From Lepus europaeus (Eukaryota > Chordata > Mammalia > Lagomorpha > Leporidae): a DNA stretch of 64,000 bases. A program made the position numbers and the translations under genes. Below the pieces are notes generated by a model. That model was not told the DNA's origin. It ran no database searches and saw only the letters and a program-made list of their open reading frames with translations. Of the stretch, positions 1 through 9,505 are shown piece by piece. Location: NCBI RefSeq assembly GCF_033115175.1, contig NC_084850.1:3037024-3101023 (forward strand). Direction: 5' to 3'. Each line of letters begins with the position of its first letter. Within the stretch, counting starts at the first letter, position 1.

Positions 1-750
1 CTGTTTATGTGCATGTTAATAGGCCAGCACTAAACTTGGTAACTGGCTGCTAATTGCAGAATCACATAGCGGAGACAGCAAGGAAGAGACCTGCAGGTCC
101 CACGTCTGTGGGGCATGTCCTGAGTGGGATGCTAGCTGAACAAGCACTGCTGTGGTCTACGAGAGCTCACTGACCATGAGAGCCCTGGGACATTGTACCA
201 CAGAGGGCGCCTCTTGCTGCCTGGCTGCTTTGCAAAGCAGATGCGGTGGTGGCTGGGAAAGGCGGCTGCATATTAGGGCTTCAGAGCACAGAGTCCTGGG
301 AATAGAGAGCCAGAGATACAGAACCTTCTTCCTAAGGCAGCGCTGGCAAAGTCTGGTACAGGGGGACTGTGTGGGTGTCCTCGCACTTGCAGCTGTAAGG
401 TCCTTCAGAGGAGGGCCCTGTCCTGTCCTCACACTGATGTGTGTACTACGCTTCTACTTACATGAATGGCCATACTCACATCCACAGCCCAACGGGTTTG
501 TTCAGAAGTTGGACAAGGGTGTGCAGTATACTGACTAGAGCTCCCAGATGGCTGCATTTTGTCATCACGAGGGAGGAAAGCCTGCAGATGTCGCCAACAC
601 ATGGAGGGTGCAGGGAGAATCATCAGAGCGGGAACTGCAAACGAGTCTACAGCTCAGCCCACCTCTGGCTCTCTGTCACGTCAGCCAGGTTAAACTGCAT
701 TTTCAGTTATTTGCAGTTGTTCAAGAACATCCCAAGACAAGTGCTAGGCG
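1..750. other. No gene or repeat recognised
   Basis: Unique-looking sequence of mixed composition. The open frames are short, overlap on both strands and show no recognisable protein features. Confidence 0.5.
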
Positions 751-1419
751 TGTTACCGGAGAAATTGCAGGGTTCTTGTCTTCGCGCAAGAAAGAATTCA
801 GGCGTGAGACAGAGAGTAGTGGGAGGTAAAAGTAGCAAAGTTTATTAGGGTAGGGACATCCGTACAAACGGATGGGCACCTCTCCAGACAGGACCTGAGA
901 GAGTGTGCCCAGTCGCTCAGACTCGGGGAGAGCGGGGCTGCATGGGTGAGTGGAGAGTACACCTGGCCAGGCCAGGCCAGCAAAGATGCAGAGAGCTGAG
1001 CGTGCAGTCCAGTTGAGGCTGGGGGTTTTTAAGGAGATGGGTCTTGCTTCCCCACCTCTGCTCCTCTTGGAACAAAGGGCTTTTTGGATGTAAATAGAAA
1101 AACTTCTCTTGAAGGTCTGAAACAAAGGACTTTATGGATGCAAATGTTATCAGACCTGAGGAAGCGAGCAGGGTGTTTGAGATGCAGATACTGGGCTGCA
1201 CCTGGGAGATTGTGGAAGATTTATCAGGCAGGAAGCAGGAGGGGTGAAGGCCTCCACCTGGCAGGTTATCAGGTAGAAGGGGGCAGGGCAGGCAGGATGC
1301 GAAATCTGGGCTTCCCCTGAAACATTGTTAGGATGACTTTGAGATGCAGATGCATATAGATGTCTTCTCTTTAGGCCTGTCACACACACATAAGCTCATA
1401 ACTGACTTCCTACCTAACA
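751..1419 (-). mobile_element. Solo LTR of an endogenous retrovirus (class I-like)
   Basis: The 669-bp segment has perfect TGTTA...TAACA terminal inverted bases. In minus orientation it shows a TTAAAAA TATA-like box near 1030, a poly(A) signal AATAAA at 846-841 and a U5 ending CCGGTAACA, the expected LTR order. The flanks are GGCG (747-750) and GGCA (1420-1423), a 4-bp duplication with one change. No internal gag, pol or env sequence is adjacent, so it is a solo LTR. The family was not identified. Confidence 0.65.
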
Positions 1420-2051
1420 GGCACACTTACCTTTCCGTGGAAGCAATTAGGTAATAAACAAGGTAATTTCTTCCAGCAGTTAGTGCTGTGATTGTGAAGG
1501 AGGACTCGGAGAGGACGTGAGAGTTGAGACTTGAAGTGAGAAAGAACCAGCCACAGGAAGACCTGGGCGGCAGGGTAGTAGGCAAGGGGGATAGCTAACA
1601 GCTCCTGGGAGTGGCCGTGGGAGGCTTGGGGAACTGAAAGGAGTCTAGCAGCAGGCTGGCAGAGCAAAGAACAGAGAAAGAAAATAGGTCAGTGGCCTGG
1701 CTGGTAGGCAGCACATCTCACTAAGGACGTCTCAATCTCCTTAGTGCGACAGAGGGCTAGCAGGGGATTGTGAGCAGAGGCACGCCATAGTTGGTCTACT
1801 ATTTTTGAAGGAACCTTCCAGCTGCCATGTGGCAAAGTGACAACAGGAGCAAGAAGGGCAACGGAAGCCAGTCAGAGGTTCCAGTTCAGATGCAAAGCAG
1901 TTTGGCCCCAGGTAGGAGCAGGAAAGTGGTAAGAGGTGCATAGATACAGGGTGCATAATTTACCATGTCCATTCCCTCAGGGCAGCTGGATGCTCCTCTG
2001 CAGGGCAGAAGCAATTGAGTTGCCAGGGTGTGAGCACTGCGGTTCACCTTC
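1420..2051. other. No gene recognised
   Basis: Single-copy-looking intergenic sequence between the solo LTR and a young SINE. No convincing ORF or repeat was seen. Confidence 0.4.
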
Positions 2052-2424
2052 CTCCTGGGTTTTCTTTCTTTCTTTCTTTTTTTTTTTTTTTTTTTGACAG
2101 GCAGAGTGGATAGTGAGAGAGAGACAGAGAGGAAGGTCTTCCTTTTGCCGTTGGTTCACCCTCCAATGGCCGCTGCGGCCGGCACATCGTGCTGATCCGA
2201 AGGCAGGAGCCAGGTGTTTCTCCTGGTCTCCCATGCAGGTACAGGGCCCAAGCACTTGGGCCATCCTCCACTGCCTTCCCAGGCCATAGCAGAGAGCTGG
2301 CCTGGAAGAGGGGCAACCAGGATAGAATCCGGCGCTCCAACCGGGACTAGAACCCGGTGTGCCGGCGCCGCAAGGCGGAGGATTAGCCTGTTAAGCCACG
2401 GCGCCAGCCGCTCCTGGGTTTTCT
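2052..2424 (-). mobile_element. Young rabbit CSINE (CSINE2-type) with target-site duplication
   Basis: Minus-strand copy with a long T tract, GACAGGCAGAGTGGA tail motif and a GC-rich tRNA-like head ending in CGGCGCCAGCC. A perfect 14-bp duplication, ctcctgggttttct, flanks it at 2052-2065 and 2411-2424, so the insertion is recent. Confidence 0.93.
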
Positions 2425-3513
2425 AAGACGGTTAAATTAAGTGTATCTTTAGTGGGGGAAACAGCAGGGCATATGAAAAATGAAGTCCGAAGTTGCAAGC
2501 AGTGAGAGGAAAGGGATTTAGGGGCAGGTGAGCTGCTGTTAATAGAATGCATATGCCTAGGAAACCATTTCTGGTTTTCTCCATTACTTCCTTTACTTGT
2601 GAAGCCACAGATTTATGCAAATTCCTATCAGGTTTTCTCTAACACCACAGATCACAACAGCAAGGTTTCAAAACGAGGGGAAGGATCACAGGAGCTGCAC
2701 AGCTCATTTTGATGCACAGTTCAGTTGTTTCTAAGTTGGTTGTTCCCTGTACTAAAATTTTCATTCAAGGTAATGCATATAACAGTGAAGCACAGTCGGT
2801 ATCAATCATCCCGGCTCCAGAAGAGATCTCCGAATTATAAACTACACCATCAATACAGCATCACTCAGGCTTCTACTTTTGCCTAACAAAGTACGTGCCT
2901 ATTTCAGGCTTTCTTCGGATGTCTTCAAGTCCAGCATTAAACTCACACATGTAGAAGCACAACTCAGCCTCCAGCACACGGTTTCTTAACCTGGCTGCAC
3001 GTGGGATCACTGCCTCTTCCAAAGAGATTTCCAAGTCCCACTTCCAGAGGTTCTGATTCGGGTCTCAGTTAAGTTCTAGCAATGTGTATTTTTACAGAAT
3101 TCTACAAGATTATTCCAACCAAATTTTAGAATCACTATTCTGGGTTTCTGCAATGTGAGCACCTGTATAACAAGTTCCCTGGACATTGCATAATTTGTAT
3201 TTTTAATGCCAACATATCTCCAGTGGTATATGGGTGGTGATATTAGTGAGAGTTAGCTGGAATTCTCAGATGCACAGAAGGGAGCTATCAAGAGGGAGTG
3301 TGGGGCAGAGGATACGTGGCACTGGACAGCAGGGGGTGGCACGCTGGACATCAGGAAGAATTTTCTCTCTCCATATTCAATTAATTAGCCACAAGTATTT
3401 TCTCAACCTCACTCCTTCAGTGATGTTTAAAACCCATTTTCCCTCAAAAGAATTTAAAAGAAAAAAAAAACTTATGGAATAAGGAACTTTCTAGTCCTCA
3501 CTGCCACACCAAT
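2425..3513. other. No gene recognised
   Basis: Moderately AT-rich sequence without a convincing ORF or young repeat. The segment 2980-3140 (gtttcttaacctggctgcac ...) looks like an old DNA-transposon relic of MER5 type, but this is a weak impression. Confidence 0.35.
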
Positions 3514-4187
3514 GTGACAAGCTCATTCCTTTTTTTTTAGAAAGCTTTTATTTAATAAATATAAATTTCATAGATACAGCTCTTTTGGATTATAGCGGTT
3601 CTTCCACCCATTCCCGTCCCACCTCCTACTCCCTTTCCCATCCCATTCTTCACTAAGATTCATTTTTAATTATCTTTATATACAGAAAATCAACTCTATA
3701 CTGAGTAAAGGTTTCAACAGTTTGCACCCACACAGACACACAAAGTATAAAGTACTGTTTGAAGACAAGTTTTGCCGTTAATTCTCATAGTACAACTCAT
3801 TAAGGACAGAGGGCCTACCTGGGGAGTAAGTACACAGTGGCTCCTGTTGTTGATTTAACAATTCACACTCTTATGTATGACATCAGTGATCACCTGAGGC
3901 TCTTGACATGAGCTGCCAAGGCTATGGAAGCCTTTTGAGTCCACAAACTCTGTCAGTATTTACACAGGGCCATAAGCAAAGTAGAAGTTCTCTCCTCCCT
4001 CAGAGAAAAGTACATCCTTCTTTGATGGCCCTTTCTTTCCACTGGGATCTCATTCACATAGATCCTTCATGTAGGATATTTTTGCCACAGTGTCTTGGCT
4101 TCCCATGCCTCACTGCTCTCATGGGCTTTTCAGCCACATCCGAATGCCTTAAGGGGTGATTCTGAGGCCCGAGTGACAAGTTCACTC
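3514..4187 (-). mobile_element. 5'-truncated L1, 3'UTR only, with target-site duplication
   Basis: The element (3529-4172) begins with a short T tract on the plus strand, so its 3' end is at the left. The sequence matches a 3'UTR-like segment I recognise as recurring in rabbit L1 copies. Flanks gtgacaagctcattc (3514-3528) and gtgacaagttcactc (4173-4187) are a 13/15 duplication, which supports retrotransposition independent of family. Confidence 0.7.
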
Positions 4188-4236
4188 TTGATGGAGTACA
4201 ACCAGCCATTCCTGTCTCAGCACATGCCTCTCCCCA

Positions 4237-4280
4237 CCACCACCACCCACCCACCCACCCACCCACTCTCTCTCTCTCTC
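4237..4280. repeat. Low-complexity (CCCA)n / (CT)n tract
   Basis: Short runs of CCACC and CCCA units followed directly by CT dinucleotides. Confidence 0.8.
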
Positions 4281-4325
4281 AATAAGTCTGAACCTCTCTG
4301 GCCTACAATTTCTCCACAGCTTTGC

Positions 4326-4419
4326 ACACATTCTACATGGTACAGAGAGGCAAATAAACACATTTTTTAAATGAGCTCGACACATATTCTACATGTTACA
4401 GAGAGGCAAGCGAACAAAT
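4326..4419 (+). repeat. Imperfect tandem duplication, about 53-bp period
   Basis: cacattctacatggtacaga at 4327 recurs as cacatattctacatgttaca near 4381, followed in both by gaggcaa and an A-rich stretch. It looks like a local duplication with about 80 percent identity. Confidence 0.6.
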
Positions 4420-5221
4420 AAAAAAGAGAGATGTTAATAAAATGGCCTATTAATTGAATCAAGACACATCAAAGACACACTAGGGACACTTTTTTAATGA
4501 CAACAGATGGTAAATTTATATAAATCACAGGCTAGAATATAATGGATACAAAAATTCATCCAGATAACAGTTAGAAAAGCATCACTTACAAAAGTAAATC
4601 TGATCCAAGTGGCTAAAGAACTCAAGCCCATCATTTGGATAATTACACATGGCCTGAAATGTAGCGCATCTAAATTCTCCCGCTAGTCAGGGCACTACTC
4701 AACACAATAGCATATTCAATGACAACAGTCATTTAAAGATTCTACCACTTTTAGCATTGACGTCAAGAGACATCTCGTAACAGGTTCACTATGCAAAACT
4801 CAAACGAGAATGTGTGAACGTTCTTTGCAAATTGTAAGGTGCTGTGCAGATGTTGTTAGCTATTGCTATTCTTACTGTTCAGCTCACTGAACATGAGAGA
4901 AAGGAAGACTAGTCTTGATAAATGACAAATATGACTTACAGAACATCTTAAAAGGAATGCAGCTATCACTTTCAAGTACACATAGCAACAACACAGGCAA
5001 GCAAAGTGTGGCCTGGAGTGATGTTGAAGAATTCCAGGCTGTTTTAAGAAATACATAAAAGGTGAAGACATTCATCGATTATGTGTAGTATTTACAGTTA
5101 GGTTCCCAAGGTCTCTGAAAACTTTTTTTAGGTGGCCCTTTCCTCTTGAAAAAGGCAGAACAGATCTCGTCAAGTGACTAACGTGCACTTTGAATCAGCT
5201 CTTATAAAAATTATCTTAGGT
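4420..5221. other. No gene recognised
   Basis: AT-rich intergenic sequence between an L1 insertion and a CSINE. No ORF or repeat of note was seen. Confidence 0.4.
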
Positions 5222-5562
5222 AGGAGCTGGCATTATGGAGTAGAGGGTAAAGCTGCTGCTTTTGACACCAGCATCCCATATGGGCACCAGCTCATGTCCA
5301 GGCTGCTCCATTTCCAATCCAGCTCCCTGCTAATGCCCTGGGAAAAGCAGCAGAGGATGGCCCAAGTCCTTGAGACCCTGCACCCATGAGGGAGACCTGG
5401 ATGAAGCTCCTGGCTTCGGCCTGACCCAGCCCTGGCCATTGCAGTCATCCAGATAGTGAACCAGCCAATTGAAGATTCATTCTCTCTCTCTCTCTCTCTC
5501 TCTGTATGTGTGTGTGTGTGTGTGTGTAACTTTTTCAAATAAATAAGTCAATCTTTAAAAGA
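5222..5562 (+). mobile_element. CSINE, plus strand, diverged
   Basis: Full tRNA-like head, body (CCCAAGTCCTTGAGACCC) and tail ending in a CT/TG microsatellite (5483-5527) and AATAAATAAGTCAATCTTT. Confidence 0.92.
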
Positions 5563-5991
5563 GTTGTTTATCTTACACCTGGAGGCAGCAAAGTCTGAAT
5601 TAATGGACATTCTAATCCAGTGGGCAACACAAAGTACTTGACAGCAAGGAAATCTGCCACTGACCTAAAGGAGTGACAAATTCTGTACCACAGTTGAGTC
5701 ATATCAAATGGGCCTAACAACAGCCTACAGCTTCACTTGGGCATAAATTACACAACATAAGCCTGTCTGGAGACAAGAAATACACACTAGACACATAGGA
5801 GCAGGATTTAAATCCTGCATTTCTTGTCCTTGCAGCCTTAATCTTTCTTTGGGTATACCTTACTTAACTGTTCGTACTGGTCTCTTTGGGTATGCTAACT
5901 GTATACATAAAATTAACATGACAATGGAAAATAAATACCAAACAAATCGATCAGTTGCTTCTTTCAGCAAAGTCAATGATATTTTTATGAT
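5563..5991. other. No gene recognised
   Basis: Unique-looking sequence; it could be distal VMA21 3'UTR or intergenic. Confidence 0.3.
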
Positions 5992-6350
5992 AAATATTTT
6001 AGTGGGGCTGGCACAGTGCCATAGAGAGTAAAGCTGCCGCCTGCAGTGCCAGCATCCTATATGGGCACCGGTTTGAGTCCTGGCTGCTCCACTTCTGATC
6101 CCGCTCTCTGCTGTGGCCTGGGAAAGCAGTAGAAGATGGCCCAAGTCCTTGGGCCCCTGCACCCGTGTGGGAGACCTGAAAGAAGCTTCTGGCTCCTGGC
6201 TTCAGACCAGTGCAGCTCTGGCCATTGTGGCCAATTAGGGAGTGAACCAGCAGATGGAAGACCTCTCTCTCTTTTTCTCTGCCTCTCCTCTCTCTGTGTA
6301 ACTCTTTCAAGTAAATAAATAAATCTTTTAAAAAAAGAAAACATTCTAGT
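5992..6350 (+). mobile_element. CSINE, plus strand, with duplication
   Basis: Head GGGGCTGGCACAGTGCC at 6004, complete body and tail. Flanks aaatattttagt (5992-6003) and aaacattctagt (6339-6350) agree at 10 of 12 bases. Confidence 0.93.
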
Positions 6351-6394
6351 TATTATTATCTATTAGTTACATATGCATGAAATACAGGCAGATT

Positions 6395-6400
6395 TTTATT
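6395..6400 (-). terminator. Candidate distal poly(A) signal AATAAA of VMA21
   Basis: Minus-strand AATAAA about 2.97 kb after the stop codon, just before a plus-strand SINE. It is a plausible end of the long 3'UTR but other AT-rich matches exist. Confidence 0.3.
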
Positions 6401-7087
6401 TATGGCAATTTTAAATTTCTTCACTAACAAATCAAATTCGACTGATGGGTAAAATGGTATCCATTTGAAGAGCTTCTGACATCAGACGCATTCTACAGCA
6501 GACTTTTCATTTCCCGGCACACGAAGGAAAGAATGACATCATGGGGGCAAACTGGGAGTAAGGAAGGTGATGTGATACAGTCAATAGGTTAAATCAGTAG
6601 CTCAGACTGTAGCTCACTTCCAATTACACTTCCTAACTGAGGTTATTCTTTACAGTCCGATTTTAAACATTTTTAACATTTATAAGGGCTCAAATGTAAC
6701 TTCCCTTTCCATACATCTTCAAGTATATACATTATGCAAGAGGAAACCAGTGTCATGGCTTGAAAAATAAATCTATTTCCAAATAGTATACATTATTTAA
6801 CATAAGTAACAGCAGCAAACTAGTGAGTTAACAGATAAAACCTCAGGTAAAAAAAAAGTTTTGAAAACAAGTCTAAATATCAATCATGGCATCTGATTGT
6901 AACTTTCAAACACTTGGTACTTTTTCCAAGAAAAAAATTACAACCGCTTTTGCATGCATGCCTAGTCTATATATACTTGCTGAAAAATGTTCATATCATT
7001 ATCTATTCAGCAAGTATATAAAATCCATCAGAACAATCTAATATCAGGTAGTAATATTTTACAAACATTATAAGATTCCAAAAGTAT

Positions 7088-7386
7088 GGGTCTGGCATTG
7101 TGGTACAGAAGGGTAAGGTACCACTTGCAACACTAGCATCCTCTATCTGAGTGCAGGTTCTAGTTCCAGCTGCTCTGCTTTCTATCCGGTCCCCCTGCTA
7201 ATGCACCTGGGAAGGCAGTGGATGATGGCTGAAGTGTTGGGGCCCCTGCCGCCCATGTGAGAGACCCACATGTAGTTCCTGGCCCAGCCCTGGCTGTTAC
7301 AGGCATTTGGGGAGTGACTCAATGGATGGAAGATCTCTCCCTCTCTGTCTCTGTCTCTTTCTCTGTAACTCTTCAACTAAAAAAGA
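7088..7386 (+). mobile_element. CSINE, plus strand, old
   Basis: Diverged copy (GGGTCTGGCATTGTGG head, TGGAAGATCTCTCC tail) within the probable VMA21 3'UTR, in antisense relative to the gene. Confidence 0.85.
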
Positions 7387-8300
7387 ATATATTCCATTTG
7401 TCGATTTAAAAAAATCTCAAAAGTACAAGAAAAACTTTGCCCATTATAGAAAAAAGAAATTAAGTGGCTAATTCTAAACACAGCAGGCCATCTCAGGATG
7501 GCGGCATCTAGGAATCTACCACACACTGCCCCAGAGTCAAATGTCATCTTACTAAAATTGTACCATTTGCACACACAAAATAAAACAAGTTTTACATTTA
7601 GAATAACAGCTTACAGACGTTTAAATTGTAGACAATATTTAACCAGGAGCAAGAATTCAAAACAACCCTACAATTTTCCTACTAGTCTAGTGTTTTTCTT
7701 AGCAATTAAATAAATGAAAACGCACACTTAACTTTTATACTAAATCATCTCTCTTTCTCCAGCTCTGCAACATAAAAAATACTAAGTGTGAACAAACTGG
7801 TAATAGCAAAAACTTAAGCAAGGGACATTTTGTTCATGTTTCAGTAACAGGAAATGTAAATTTTCAAAGAGTTTAGGTAGAATGTGCTTTTTAAGAAAAT
7901 GGACAATAGTCACTTATCTGAAAAAAAATTCAAGTCGCTACCAGCTATAGCTGACAGAATTTTAAGTGAAAACAAACTTTTACCATGTATCCAATTAACA
8001 TTAAGAAATGGTTTTAAAAAAAAAAAAACAAAACACAGGCTCTAAACCAAAATAGTGGTTATCTCCAGGTGGCACTATTATGGGCAATTTTAACTGTTTA
8101 CCTGTTTGAATATTAATTTTTCCAGTTTTCTATAGAGAACATCTATTATGGTTTATAATAAAAAATATACATTTGGGGGACTATTTTTAGATTGTACACA
8201 AATAATACCAAATGGTGAGAAAGAACACAAACTAAGGATACTAAAATAAAATCATGGGGTTTTTGGTTTTTCTTCCATCAGAAAGGACCTCAAGGATTAT

Positions 8301-8328
8301 CTAACTACTATATATTTATAGTAGTTAG
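8301..8328. other. Perfect 12-bp inverted repeat in the probable VMA21 3'UTR
   Basis: The arms 8301-8312 and 8317-8328 are exact reverse complements around a 4-base loop, so the RNA could form a stable AU-rich hairpin. It lies next to a TA-rich tract (8311-8360). Confidence 0.7.
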
Positions 8329-9284
8329 ACATAGATTTTATATATATTTATATATATATGTTATACTTTCAAATATACAGACACACGGATATAACTTAGT
8401 TCTGACTAAAACAACCTGTAGATTGGAAATCACAAGAATACTTTTTGAGTAACAAAAATAATCTGTCTTCAGATTTGTGTATATTCCCAATATATGCAAA
8501 AATGAACACTTTTAAATGTAAATTCCTATCATATCATACAATATAATTTTTAAAAATCAAAAAAAGCAATCTTCAATAGAATTTCCACAAGCCTTGCAAT
8601 TGAAGCCTACCATGAATGTTGAATGTAGGAGCAAAATTGACTATGAAAAAATTGGTCTGTAAAGCACACAGCTTCCTGCCTTCGGAAGGCAAGCTACGTG
8701 CCTGTGCCTGAAACACAGCAAGCTCTTCCCTTTGCTCCCTGGGTCCTTCAGGAAACCCAAGTTCTTTTACATGAATGGCTGCGATTTAGTCTAATCCCTG
8801 CCCCCTTCCCAATACGATAATACAATGACAGTGTCCTATTGACTAGGATTGATGCTTCATCCAAAATTCCTCAGGGTATTCAGATTAATTCCACTGTCCA
8901 CAGTTTGAGCAATTTTCCATACAGAAATAAAAATTCCAAATCCAAAGACCAGGTATTTCCATAATTGCTAGGCAAAGTGTTCCAGTCTAAGGTGAAGGTA
9001 AGGTTTGCTTTGCTGTACACATCTTAATACATCCAGCAGTAAAACTCAAAAACTATAAGGCAAAATGTTATGAAAAGTTTTCTTTGTAAAGAATCAAATT
9101 CTTTCCTGGAACAATGTGTAACTAATGTAACATACTCATTTGGAGTTAATTTAGCTTTTCCAAACTTTCATTTGAAAATAAGAGAACCATACAGTTAAAT
9201 TACACAAGCCATTGTATTAGAAGGATCAAAATTTATAATAGTCAAATGTGACTCCTTAAGATTGATTTCATGTGTTCTGTCAAT

Positions 9285-9290
9285 TTTATT
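9285..9290 (-). terminator. Proximal poly(A) signal AATAAA of VMA21
   Basis: Minus-strand AATAAA 73 bases after the stop codon. If used it would give a very short 3'UTR. The hexamer is exact; use is unknown. Confidence 0.35.
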
Positions 9291-9362
9291 GAAATTCATC
9301 AATGCCCCCGCAGCATTTACCATATAAAAATGAAGTTAATGCTATCAAAAAGTGATGTTGAC

Positions 9363-9505
9363 TTAATCCTGTTTGCCTTCACGCCACTGTCTTGAGCCTT
9401 CATTCCAGGCCACATACACAAAGAGGGCCAGCACCACATGGACTGCAACCACTGCAACAATAGCAGCGTAAAAGTAGCTATCCCTATTGGACATCCCAAG
9501 GGCAC
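9363..9505 (-). CDS. VMA21: VMA21 coding exon 3 (last exon, coding part)
   Basis: This exon completes the split glycine and encodes ALGMSNRDSY through REGKQD, then TAA at 9365-9363. It contains the second transmembrane segment and the luminal loop start. The acceptor is TCTCTTGCTAG after a pyrimidine tract. The exon continues into a long, AT-rich 3'UTR. Confidence 0.96.

Larger units (their letters stand above)
6370..9362 (-). other. VMA21: Probable VMA21 3' untranslated region
   Basis: This is AT-rich, single-copy-looking sequence directly downstream of the stop codon, with only one SINE (7088-7386). The human VMA21 mRNA has a 3'UTR of several kilobases as I recall, so a long 3'UTR is expected. 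The left boundary is a guess based on an AATAAA (minus strand) at 6400-6395. A perfect 12-bp hairpin lies at 8301-8328. The true end could lie further left. Confidence 0.55.

Noticed and set aside
5483-5527. Possible array of short regular repeats (CRISPR-like) or a tandem array
   Set aside because: Simple CT/TG microsatellite in a SINE tail; this is vertebrate DNA and no spacer structure exists.
6004-6090. tRNA gene
   Set aside because: CSINE heads are tRNA-derived and contain A- and B-box-like motifs (GGTTCGAGTCC-type). No segment folds as a complete tRNA with an acceptor stem, and the copies are dispersed repeats.
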